Assembly: GCA_963681505.1 (NCBI GenBank) | Contig: OY811989.1 | Span: 3,287,692 to 3,351,691, forward strand | From: Eunapius fragilis | Taxonomy: Eukaryota; Porifera; Demospongiae; Spongillida; Spongillidae | Length of the DNA stretch: 64,000 bases | Reading direction: 5' to 3' | Shown: positions 1 to 10,329 of the stretch, in pieces | Layout of the letters: each line of letters opens with the position of its first letter | Position numbering within the stretch: the first letter of the stretch is position 1 | Translations under genes and position numbers: made by a program | Notes under the pieces: model-generated | Databases searched by the model: none | What the model saw: only the letters and a program-made list of their open reading frames with translations | Told to the model about the DNA's origin: nothing

Positions 1-238
1 CAAATCCTATATGGAAGTTTCTAGCGAAACTTCCGATTAAAAAAATAAGTTTAAAAATAATACAGTTTCCACCCACGGTGAGTGCAAAGATATGATCACA
101 GACGTTACATAACATAATGAGGTTTAAACCACTTGTACATAAAGTCAGTCAACTTTCAATTAGCACATACTAATCTGTAGGAAACAAATGTGCTTGTCAA
201 TATATAATGCACATTTCTGTTAAATTTTCCCAACAGCG

Positions 239-1198
239 ATGGAATCTAATGAAACAAATTCAAGTTCCCTAGATACCATTCTGATTCGTTTAGGTATTGC
301 ACACCTTGTATTGGTTTGGATGCCATCCATGGTACTTGGAACAATTGCTCTCATTTTCATTTCCATGCTGATCAAAGTGAAATTGGCATTTCAGATCAAT
401 TCAATAATACTGCTGTACTCTGCAATGATAGTTCTCAGCATGTTTGGTCCTTCCACTTATGGACTCTTCGCTGATATTAGTCTAATAATTGGGATCCCAC
501 AAATCTGCAAGTACTATCCATCAGGCTTGGCATACAACATTGCATTCATGGTATTTCATATGCTTATGTGCGATGTCATTGGACTTGCATCAATCCTTCA
601 ATTTGTGATACTGAAGTATGGAAAGCGAGTTACAGCGAAGGCAACTTTTATTTCACTTGTTGTGGTTACAGCAATAAGTTTGATCATTCCTTGTGCAGTT
701 TTCTTTAATGAACATGATCTCATCGCAATTCGTGGTGTTCTATGTGTGCCAGACCCAAAGTTAGGTCGAATCCAATTAGCTATTTTACTCTCCACTGGGT
801 ACTGTCCTTCGCTTGTGATAAGCATTGCTGCCTCTATTACCACACACATATATTTAAAAAAGAATGTGGCTGATCAGAACAAATCATCAATAGTGCAATC
901 TGCACTAGCCATTAACGTATTTAACATTGTGCAATTCAATGCATTCAGGGGAACTGCTGTTATTTTATTTTATATTGGTGCATCTGTGGCAATCGAAGAT
1001 CATTTAACTACGTACAAACTACTTACAGTGGCTAGCGAATTCATTGCAGATCTGAGCTATCCAGTTACTATCTGTTCCATTTTAATGGTACATAAAAGCC
1101 TTCGTTCTATGCTATTAGCATGCCTACAAAGAAGAGCAAAATTTGCATTTGGAGCTATCCTAGTCACCAATGAGCAGCAACTCAAGGACACGATGTAA
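239..1198 (+). CDS. Seven-transmembrane GPCR-like protein, single exon
   Basis: A 319-residue uninterrupted frame with about seven hydrophobic segments, roughly residues 17-45, 54-85, 98-125, 133-155, 178-205, 219-250 and 260-290. The N-terminus carries N-glycosylation sequons (NETN, NSSS) as expected for an extracellular tail. After helix 3 a short basic stretch (LKYGKR) sits where the DRY motif would be, and helix 7 has a degenerate NPxxY region (DLSYP). The C-terminal tail is short. The start is the first ATG of the frame and there is no sign of an intron. I recognise the architecture of a plasma-membrane receptor but not a family; the ligand is unknown. It could belong to a lineage-specific orphan class. 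The 238 bases upstream are AT-rich and hold no other gene. Confidence 0.7.
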   Translation: MESNETNSSSLDTILIRLGIAHLVLVWMPSMVLGTIALIFISMLIKVKLAFQINSIILLYSAMIVLSMFGPSTYGLFADISLIIGIPQICKYYPSGLAYNIAFMVFHMLMCDVIGLASILQFVILKYGKRVTAKATFISLVVVTAISLIIPCAVFFNEHDLIAIRGVLCVPDPKLGRIQLAILLSTGYCPSLVISIAASITTHIYLKKNVADQNKSSIVQSALAINVFNIVQFNAFRGTAVILFYIGASVAIEDHLTTYKLLTVASEFIADLSYPVTICSILMVHKSLRSMLLACLQRRAKFAFGAILVTNEQQLKDTM

Positions 1199-1758
1199 CA
1201 TTCTGTAAAGCAAGTTAGCTGAGGATTGATTGTTACTAATAGGTGTGATTTTAATTTTATAGTGTAATAACATGCATCAATAACATTCCTAAATTTGTAC
1301 CACAATGATTATTATATAATATTTTATGCACGTTACAATACATGCAATAATAACGCAGAACACCTGATAAAAAGACATAAGAAACACAGAAATAATACAG
1401 AGATACCTTCATTGAATGTATGCCTGTGACACATGGACCAGCCCAGGCCAGAAATATCCTAGCTGGCATTGGAACGAACAAGATGGAAGGTATAAGTGCT
1501 TAGCTGATGTAAGTCATTTGTACATATACCGTATGTAAGTCATTTGCATTTTTGCTTCTAAAACAGTTGATTTACATAATGAAATAACTAACCACCATAA
1601 GTAGCCTGTATGTAGTTAAATCATAGCTAGTAATGCCTGGTGTACACATTAGTAAAAAAAAAAAACTGTGCAAATGGCTAACTCTCATATAACAGACATC
1701 ATAAGCAAGCTATTGAGGCTCCAGATGGGAAGTTAAAGAGCAGCCACACCCACGTCTA
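1199..1758. other. Non-coding stretch after the GPCR gene
   Basis: AT-rich sequence with no open frame that looks coding on either strand. It holds a short A-run near 1654. I see no canonical AATAAA close behind the receptor stop, so the 3' end of that transcript is not defined here. Confidence 0.5.
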
Positions 1759-2919
1759 TAGGGTGTGTAACCTTTTTTATAAATCAAAATCGATTATTTC
1801 GACTATGAAAAAAGGTCCAATCGATTTTTCGGGTTTATAGCAACTTGCAAATCGGTTATTAGAAACATTAAATCCATTTTGGCGATTAAAGCACTATTAA
1901 TTTGCCCGCAACGATTACGTTTTTCCAGGTTTGTCATAATGGCACGATAAATCACAGTTTCTCAAGTCTAATACAAGCATAGCCAGTTTTATTGCTTATC
2001 AGTTGCTTATGCCAACTTTAAATCATTAAAACAACAAAGATGATATTCACAGGGACTGGGAATGATGTGCATGCCAATGTTACGTCAAAGCCATGATTCA
2101 ATGGCGGCGGATTGTGATCCAAGCTTTTTTTTCACCGAAAAATACTGTGGCTATTTGTTCGCCCGCTACCAACGCAAACAGTACTAAGTATGGACAAGTA
2201 AGATTTTAGTTTATTGCGATAAAAAAGAAAATGAATAGTTTGTCCACCCCGCAGCTTGCGCTCTTTTCTGGTTACAAAATGCATCATGTATCATTCCCAT
2301 CCGCCACTATTGGCAGTTATAATCCATTATTAAGTACTGAGCAGTACCAGCTAGAAACCTCATGGTGGAAAATCGCTCCAAGTATACGACAAAGCCGCCA
2401 ATCGAGACATGTACGATATTCAGAACGTCATGCCGAACGTCTGGAAAAAGCCATGCAGTGTACCGAAGTATTTGGACACCTGTCAGTCACCTGTGCAAAA
2501 GGTACGTAGCGCGTTTGATTAATGCACATGTACATATACTGCAGAGAAAGTGCGAACGTATTTAAATTGAAATTGCCGTGCGTATTTTGAGGGAGGGCAC
2601 TTCAGCCGGGTCCCCAGACGTGCGACTAAGTGTTGATTACATCACAATGTTTCTTTTATACCGATTAATTAACCCGTTAGTATGGTGGGAAAAGCGAAGG
2701 GCATATAAAAAGGGGTAATCGATTTGCTACCGATTTCTGCATATGAAGGAAACGAATATCGACTAATCGCGACTAAGAAAAACAGAATCGGTTATTTCGA
2801 CTAAAGGAAATTCTGAAATCGGTAACCTGCTATTCTACTAAGTGCATAGTCAACCGAATAGGTAATCGCGATCGAATAACCGATTAACCTACAAAACCTG
2901 GTTATACGTCACACCCCTA
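1759..2919. mobile_element. Candidate non-autonomous hAT-like element
   Basis: The left end reads TAGGGTGTGTAACC and the right end, on the other strand, TAGGGGTGTGACGTATAACC. Both ends carry several copies of an AATCGRTTATT / TCGACTA motif (1780-1870 and 2710-2900), which looks like subterminal transposase-binding repeats. The TAGGGGTGT start is typical of hAT-type termini. No matching 8-bp target duplication is visible (flanks cacgtcta and catagaga), so the ends are not proven. An open frame at 2231-2509 followed by a GTACGT donor may be a fragment of an internal gene, but I do not recognise it. Confidence 0.45.
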
Positions 2920-3079
2920 CATAGAGATGTCCATGACCTGCATATGTGGGTATGGTAATGGCTGGTTGGAAGAAAGCCTCCGGTGTTTGTATATAGGACC
3001 ATTGTGCACGCATATAGACCGTTTGCACCGAAAATGGCCACGCCCAATTTTGCGTGGGTGGTAGGGCATAATTGTACGC

Positions 3080-3701
3080 ATGGCGGTGCAGATAAGTGCT
3101 TATTTTTCATCTATTTCATGGGATGCGCGAAAGCGCTACTTGAAAAAGCTACGTATCGGTGGAATAGGTCTTCCAGATCCGTTTGGTATTGACGAAGGGC
3201 TTTGGTCTGAAGATGTAAAGAGGTGGCCCACAATGGAGTTCGGAGACCTCAGTGTACTCCTATTTAGTGAACATCGAAGGTACATACACACAAGAGTTGC
3301 TTAAAGCCTACAAATCCTTGGAAGCTTAAAACTTAACGGGTATGTTCGTACGGTATACTATTATGACGTGGGTAGTACCAGTGACTGCGAGCGCAGCACA
3401 CAGTTTTGCATTCTAAAGGTTTTAGTGAACCCTAGCCAACGAGCGATGCAAAAGCCAAACGAGGCATGGGTCATTATCAATCGAACAAATGGCACTGTGG
3501 AAACTGCACATTGTACCTGCATGGCTGGGTAAGTTATAAGGAAGACTCACAAATTACATGTATGCGTACGTGAAATGGCATCTTTTTTTTGCTTGCAGTT
3601 TGGGCGAAGTGTGCAGCCATGTTGCTGCATTGCTACGGGTACATGGCACTGTTCTAAATGTGATGGAGCATTGTGATGTACATGTATATGTACACAATTG
3701 A
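3080..3701 (+). pseudogene. SWIM-type zinc-finger protein, frameshifted
   Basis: The first part (3080 to about 3245) reads MAVQISAYFSS..., with a stretch typical of animal SWIM/YqaJ proteins (YLKKLRIGG). The homologous reading then moves to another frame (VYSYLVN ... LLKAYKSLEA, about 3253-3327) and again to a third (YVRTVYYYDVG from 3341). This last part ends in the SWIM signature CTC...CSH, interrupted by a clean 70-bp intron (GTAAGT at 3529, CAG ending 3598) placed inside the motif. The frame stops at 3701, about 30 codons after the intron, with no nuclease domain. Two apparent frame changes within 100 bp suggest an inactive copy, although a missed mini-intron cannot be excluded. SWIM fingers bind DNA or protein; in this family the gene is thought to serve transposition. 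Confidence 0.65.
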
Positions 3702-3795
3702 ATGATGATGATGTATGCATATTAACAATGTACGCAATTGTATCAGTTCACATGAAGTATATGTATACAATGTACCTCAATTAAAGGACAGACAG

Positions 3796-5195
3796 TTACA
3801 CTAAACAAGGATGAAGATTAGATAATGCAGCACATGTAATGAGTATTTGGTCAATTGTGGCATAATTAACATCAGTAGCTGTCTTGAGTAGAGAAATAGG
3901 TATAGCGTTGAACTTAACAGACCATGATTCTTCAACCTCCCAATGGCACGTTCCACATAGATGCGTATTCGTGATAGCTGTCTTGAGGTTTCAACTTCTG
4001 CCTGGGACAATTGATCCTTGCCTTTTGTAAATGATGGAATTGCAAGAGATGCACCATGTAGTGCAAGTTCATCAGTAATATCAAATCCCCTATCTGCAAG
4101 CACCAAGTCACCTGGAAGAAGTTTTCGATAAAATCCACATTCATTTGTAAGGTGCTTATCTGATACTCTAACACCCCAACATTTTGACAGGAAAATAATA
4201 GTTCCCGTTGGGTTGATTGCCAAGAAGAACTTAACTGTATTGTGTCCTTTGTATGAGGAATATGCGGTTTGAGCTCTGGCAATTAGTGATGTTGGCCGCT
4301 GGATAAAAATTTCAGAGCAATCAATAATGCACACTGATCTTGAGAATCTGGGCTTGAAACAATTGGCCAATGAATTAAACACTGCAATTCTCTTGACATG
4401 AGATCTATCCAATAATGAAAAACTCGACTAACTTGAGAAACACTAACGTCGAAGCGATATGCCAAGTCCTGATGTTTGAAAGCATGTCGGCGCTTCATTA
4501 ACACCATCAACAATTGCCGGTTAGGTGTCATCAATGAGCAAGCATTCTTCTTTCAGCAAGAAACGCAGGGTTAAGTATGTCACAAAGGTTGTGAAATGCA
4601 GCATATGATGGAAGCCCAGTGTAATATTTTATGTGTTCGTCATCTGCATTTATATCCAATGAAAAAAGGGTCATAGGTACACTTTCAGCATCTGGTAAAA
4701 TAACAGAATCAGTTTGAGTGCACTGACTACACCAAACATTGTGCTCAATTTGAAATACTTCTTTTCTTCTTGCAATTGGTTTTGTAGCAGTACGTGCATG
4801 TACTTCTACATCTTGGACAGTGTATTCTCCCGTTTGCGTCTCAGCATCAAGGAGAGCTGGAAAACATGTTTGAGTGGCATGGTCAATCATAGGCGGCCTA
4901 GCGCCAGTTTGTGTCCAATTATCAACCAAAAGAACGAAACGAGATACATTTACAACTGCAACATCCCTTTTGACATGCCTTTCAAATCGTTTGAATTGTT
5001 TGTCCGCGTTATCAGTTGCATTAAACTTAGTAGGTACATAATCAGGGTGGGTGGGATGGCTTGCCTGAATGTGTTTAGTAAGAACACGGGAGCATTTATT
5101 TCTTTAGTACTTACCATGTACGAAATGTAAACAGCAAAGTCTAGTTGATGCATTCGGTAGCCATGCAATCTTTTCTTCCAATGGCGGCAATTCAT
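3796..5195 (-). pseudogene. THAP-DDE transposase (Harbinger/ISL2EU type), frameshifted
   Basis: Reading on the minus strand: a C-terminal piece of a THAP zinc finger (RLCCLHFVHGKPS, then HPDYVPTKFN in a shifted frame) around 5160-5000, split by a 50-bp intron (5065-5114). A linker follows (4929-4531), then a helix-turn-helix (LAYRFDVSVSQVSRVF) in another frame at about 4534-4370, then the DDE nuclease domain (4412 onward). The catalytic triad is visible: D in CIIDCSE, D in LADRGF, E in VERAIGRLK (residues 31, 107 and 154 of the 203-codon frame 4412-3801). The C-terminal 40 codons follow in yet another frame and stop at 3796. At least four frame changes make it a pseudogene although the triad survives. 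The true first exon is not identified. Confidence 0.7.
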
Positions 5196-5394
5196 AATTT
5201 TTATTGCTTCGAATCTGTTGGGAAGCGAAACAGCTTCATTCCTGTAGATTTTTTATACCTTGAAGTACATCCGAACGCGCAGCAACTACATGGCATTATA
5301 GAGATCTGATTCAAATCAATGCTTATTTGCCCTACAAAATGGCGCGGCACGTGACTTTTACGTTTTTTATGCCCACGCATGCAAAGGGTCTATA

Positions 5395-6510
5395 CCATAC
5401 CCCCCCCCCCCCCCCCCCCCCCCCGACAGATGTCAGTAGTTGACATGTCGTGAAAATAGGTATAACGTACAGGGGGAGGAGAGATGTGGTAAAGACATGG
5501 TGCATGCCTAAAGTTATGTACGTGGTGAGCACTGAAAGTTTTTCTACAAGTGCTCCTACCAAGATCTGATGCACTACGTCTCATGTCATCGATTTGACAA
5601 GTAGCATAGGGTTTCCAACATTGCACTGACCTAGACACCTCCGAACAAATCCCTCTGGTTGCATTAAGAAGCACATTTTGTTCCATTCCTACAATGCTGG
5701 CAATGAGCTAGTAATGTGAATGCAACTTAACCAGAGAGATTTGTTCGAAGGTGTCCAAGTTAATACAAGGTCCTCCCTCAATAAGGGTGTGGGAAAAAGG
5801 GATGAGCATGCAACTAAGCGTGTCCAAATCTCAAATCAGCTCTATCACTTCATAAAGTCCACAAATAAGTCTACACGGCTGTTTCAATACAAGTCCTCTG
5901 CCCATGATGAACATAATTACCTACTAATTGTCGACCCGGCAACTACGAGTGAATGGAATTTGATTTGCTATTAGTCTTTTGTTGTAATGGTACACATAAA
6001 TAATGAATGGCTGAAGTGTCATCTCTGATCTCAAAAGTGCAAGTCCTGCCTTGGCAGTACTCTCCTATATAGGACAGTGATAAACCCAAGTACATATATA
6101 TGGCAACACATGTATGCCACATGGAGATAAAATGAAAGACAGTAGGAAGCCTGCAACCGTACCACTTTCCTCAAAGCACTGTCTCATATTTATGTGTCAG
6201 AACATCCAGACCAATAACAAAGCTGCAGTATTACTAACTCAAGAGGAGTTCCATGTGAACGAACAGGGGCCAGGTTGTCATAGCCTTTGTCACAATACCA
6301 GGTGGTATTATGTCAATCAGGCAGAGGTTGCAGCTGCATGGAAACAACATGAACTACCTGCCATTTTCAATACAACCTCCTGTGCCCTAGACCCTCCCTC
6401 CCATCCCAGATGAAATAAATTTCTTTTTAATTCTGTTTAAAAAATACAGTGTGCACAAAACATGAATGAACACATCTGACAAATGCACACATTTGTACAG
6501 AACATTGAAA
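5395..6510. other. Non-coding stretch with a 24-base C run
   Basis: Starts with a long C run at about 5401-5424 directly beside the transposon end. Apart from the imperfect hairpin at 5629-5760 I find no coding signal that I recognise. The frames at 5720-5974 and 6114-6413 have no known motif, no flanking splice logic and look like chance openings. This interval lies downstream of the TXNDC15-like stop. Confidence 0.4.
5629..5760. repeat. Imperfect hairpin, arms about 35 nt, loop about 57 nt
   Basis: The left arm at 5629-5663 (ACCTAGACACCTCCGAACAA...) pairs with 5721-5760 (...TTGTTCGAAGGTGTCCAAGT) with a handful of mismatches. It may be a small foldback MITE; no target duplication is evident. 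Confidence 0.5.
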
Positions 6511-8845
6511 TCAATCAACCTTCTCCCTCTTCCACAATGTGTGAAGGTAGTGAATACATGACCGGACAGGTCTGGAGTTCAGTGTGTACACAAGTAGCAC
6601 AAACACGACCCACCAAATGGCTAGACGAAGGAACATGGACTCGTAATAACTCTGCCTTATGGTGGGCACAGGCCAATCATTTTCAGGGTCATCAAGATGA
6701 ACACTGTGGTTTGGAGTGAATTCTAGAGTGTAAGACAGAATACAGTTGAGGATGTATTTATACGTTATATTTCAAAGTTGACCAACACATGATCAGTGTA
6801 AATTAAACAGTTTGGTCTGTTTGTCAAACTTCCTTTCTCAAAAATTAGACAAAGGGGTCCAATTGCTGCTAATACTGCCATAAGTACAATTACATGTAAT
6901 TGGGCACTGTTTGAAACATATTCCAAGCCTCGAAACTCAAATCTACCTAACGACTTGCAATCATTTTAAGCTGAGAGGGTACAAATGTTACCAAAAACGG
7001 TACGTACTATTTTTCAGAGATGATTTCAATTTCTCAAAAAGATTATGTGTTTACTTTGACCGAATGAGTATCATATTGGAATAAAGTTGGCAGTTGTGCT
7101 GCAACACGAGTAGTCAATATGCATGGGGTAAGGTGGTGTACATGTACGAGGAAAGAGGCCAACTAGCAAAATAACACTTCATAGCCATACTAAAAGGAAT
7201 TCATATTCAAACCTGCTCTAAATGGCCTTGGAAAAAAGGTTACTGGGTAATGTTTTGAGACCATAATTCAAACTGCATCACTTTAGCAAGAATACCAGTT
7301 GAGGTTCGCTGTAGATACAAACACCAAATGAATTAAGTACAATTCGTACCAGCTGTGATGAGCTGCTATAAGTACATTGGAAGGACAGGCCTTCATGCCT
7401 TCTTCCCAAACATGTAAGGACATGTACAACATGGCAACCCTGATATTTTTCAAACCATCTAATTCCTAACACTAAGTCCACCTCTATTCTATCCTCAATT
7501 CAATACTGCCTTCATTTCCAACCCCCCCCCCCCCCCCCTCTTCCCCTTCCTCCTGTAATTACACATGACTGTTACCTGCACACAAGGAATGAACTGACTA
7601 CTGAAGACATCCGGACATCCCTAGCATGCTGCACTTTTTTTCGATACATCAGTCTACATATAGCCCCCCCCCCCCCCCCCAAAAAAAAAAAAAAAAAAAC
7701 TTTCAATTTTACAGAACTACGGAACTACTGGTGTTAAAAAAAATGGTTCAGTGACAATGGAGCTTAGAGAGGTCCCCACCTACCAGTGATACATGCACAG
7801 TGTATACATAGGAATGAATACAACAAAATATCAAGTGTACCTGTTGAGCAACTTACAGGTAAATGTATCAGCCCACCTGTCATATTAGCAATAGTATCCC
7901 TGAAGGCATCATAGGATGAAGATGTCTTGAAGCGGTAGACTATCCGCCCTCTGTAGTAAAGGGCTATGACTGGGGTGTAGGCTAAAATATACTTGTGCCT
8001 ACAAGAAAACATTTGTGTTGTGTGTGTAGAAGCATGCAGGAGTATTGGCGTATGTTGCAGTGGGTGGTGTGGAAGTGAGTGCGTGTGCATGGCGTGAGAG
8101 CGTGTTTGCATGTGTACGGAGTGCGGACATGTGTGCACGTGTATAGTGTGTGGACATAGGGCATGAATGTATATGTAGGTGTATTCAGTTTATGTAAATG
8201 ACACAACGTAATTACAAGTATTTAAGTTACCACATGCACATGCACACACATAGAAGTAGAGAGAGCAGTAAGTACTTACGGTTCAGGTTCATCCAAGTCA
8301 ACAGCTAGCACAGGTAGACCATTAAATGCTCTTCCTACAGCATTGAATTTACGACCGAATTGAGTACTGAACTCGCACCATGGAACAAAAAACATGACCA
8401 CTACACAGCAGTTCGCGTAAGTCTTATTGTCCAGTATTGAATCAAGCAGGACAGGGCTAACATTCATTGCCGATGGAGGGCTAGGAATGAAAGACTCGTT
8501 ACCTAAAGTGCTGAAATTGAAACAGTTTAAAGTGTAGTTGCATCCACGCCCTTCTTCACACAGAGGCTTCACAAAGTCTGATACAGTGGTGCAGACACTG
8601 CCATTACAGCCATGAGATTGAGATGAACTGAGGTCCACACCGAGTGTGTGAGAGTCGTTGGCCGCGATAACATCGGCCTGAGATATCTCCGATGACGTAT
8701 CAGTTTGGGCATCGCTCTCCTCTTGCTGCTGTTCCAATTCTTGTTGCACATCCATACCTATAGTGTTCTCTTGGCAAACCGTGGCTACAATCACGTAAGT
8801 GCACAATCCTCCAAATAGCGCCCATCGCATCATGTCTGCCAACAA
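6511..8845 (-). CDS. TXNDC15: Thioredoxin domain-containing protein 15 (TXNDC15-like), 3 exons
   Basis: Exons on the minus strand: 8845-8280, 7998-7877 and 6722-6511, joined by GTAAGT/TAG and GTGGGC/TAG introns; all phases agree and give about 299 codons. Exon 1 starts with a signal-type hydrophobic segment (WALFGGLCTYVIVATVC), then an acidic low-complexity stretch with several N-glycosylation sequons, then the thioredoxin fold with the site PWCEFS. Only the first cysteine of the usual CxxC is present, as in vertebrate TXNDC15 (PWCRFS). Exon 2 completes the fold (YTPVIALYYRG) to NMT, matching the FNQTG region of the human protein. Exon 3 has an acidic DDPENDWPVP stretch, a transmembrane segment (LAIWWVVFVLLVYTL) and a short basic tail. 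The human protein is a membrane thioredoxin-like protein linked to ciliogenesis. It shares a short upstream region with the FIP1L1-like gene. Confidence 0.85.
7500..7700. repeat. Poly-C and poly-A runs inside TXNDC15 intron 2
   Basis: C runs at about 7521-7537 and 7665-7680, the second followed directly by an A run to about 7699. They lie in the 1154-bp second intron, which otherwise shows nothing recognisable. Confidence 0.7.
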
Positions 8846-9012
8846 TAACGCTTGGCTTCAAGCTTAAAGTACAACGAGGACGTTCTAGTGCAACCGCTAA
8901 ACCGTCATACGCTAGGATGCTGGTCTTTTGATATGGTATAAAGTTGGATGATAATCTGATATGTGGACCGTATATTTTCCGCCTTTTGAATATAGAGCAC
9001 GTGCTGTTTGAA
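8846..9012. promoter_or_regulatory. Shared promoter region between TXNDC15-like and FIP1L1-like genes
   Basis: Only 167 bp separate the two divergent start codons, so both 5' UTRs and core promoters must fit here or overlap the first exons and introns. No TATA box is obvious; the region has scattered CpG (AACGAGGACG, CGTCATACG), in keeping with a housekeeping bidirectional promoter. This is inference from spacing. Confidence 0.5.
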
Positions 9013-10245
9013 ATGGCGGTTAATAGCACAGAGGACGAAGATCAGTGGTTATATGGGAAGGATGATCATCGTAAGCTGTTGTTGTTACGTAGTCCTCTCA
9101 CTATTGCTATTTCATTCCAGCCGCAGCCCTTCGCAGTCCATTGCGAGAGAAAGAGCTGGAAGACATGGATGCTCTCCTGAATGACAACGCTAGGTGTGTG
9201 TCTATATATATTTTCACCGTTTGATATGAGGTTAGATGTACTCTTGCTACTGCGCAGACCGGACACGCCAACCCTGGACGAAACTGAAACGACTTCAAAT
9301 GCCCGCGGGTAAATTACGTTTGCTTGTCATTTAATTCGCCTCTCTGTGTGCTTGGAATGATGATAAAAGAGGCCGAAATAGAGATGCACTGGTGTAGCGT
9401 ATGTGTGTGTGCGTGCGTGCGTGCGTGTGTGTGTGTGTGTGTATGTGGCACACCACTTCCTCGATGCAGATATTTGGCGGGCGATGATGACCGTTTTATG
9501 GCTATAACGCCGATAAAGGGATGATTCAAAAGAGGCCGAGCTTAAGAGGAAGCATGGGCGCGTGTGTGAATGCGTGTGATGTGCTTGTGTATAATTAAGT
9601 TAGGAAGTGTGCTCACTAGGTTGCATCTCGTTGATTATAAAACCGTATCCTCTGACCAGGCAATGTTTACATGATACATATAGCTAGATACACAATGCCA
9701 TGGTAATAACAGATGTTCCACTGGATATTTCTCTGCAGTGGTGAAGCATCTCCTCATGCTGGGGACAGTGTTGTCAATCAGCAACATCCTGTGGCCAATA
9801 ACATCAAGGTACTGTGTGTATTGATGGTGTGCAACAATGGGGGAGGAGTCAGTGACCAGCCTCACTTCATTGTCTACAAGGGATATGGCCTCTTTGTTCC
9901 CCCCCCCCCCCCCCCTTAACCTCTCCAAACCTTCCCTACCACCCACCCCACTTGATACATCGTTGTGGGCATGTTTTTGTGTTTGCTAGCAATTCAGTAG
10001 TTACTTCTCAACCATTTTTTAAAACACCTGGAATGATGACAAAAGAGGCCGAATTCAGGGATGTATTGGTGCAGCAGGTGTGTGTGTGTGTATGTGTGTG
10101 TGTATGTGTGTGTGTGTGTGTGCAGATGCATCAGCACCACTTTCTCAATGCTGATAATAAGGCAAGCGATTGTTATGACCTTTTTTTGCATCCACATGCT
10201 AAAAGGGATGATTCAAAAGAGGCCGAGCTTGAGAGGAAGCATGTA

Positions 10246-10329
<84 letters not shown>

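Larger units (their letters stand above)
3015..5392. mobile_element. Decayed two-gene DNA transposon (ISL2EU/Harbinger-like) with TA target
   Basis: Inverted ends TAGACCGTTTGC (3015-3026) and GCAAAGGGTCTA (5381-5392) are each flanked by TA (3013-3014 and 5393-5394), consistent with a TA target duplication. Inside are two convergent gene remnants: a SWIM zinc-finger gene on the plus strand and a THAP/DDE transposase on the minus strand, with stops about 100 bp apart. From memory, the ISL2EU group pairs such a DDE transposase with a second protein carrying a YqaJ-type nuclease that often follows a SWIM finger; here only the SWIM part remains. The terminal repeats are short and differ at one or two positions, so the boundaries are probable rather than certain. 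Confidence 0.6.

Noticed and set aside
7278-7481. A fourth TXNDC15 exon in intron 2 (near 7260-7310)
   Set aside because: Exon 2 ending at 7877 joins the last exon in phase and in alignment with the human protein, so no extra exon is needed.
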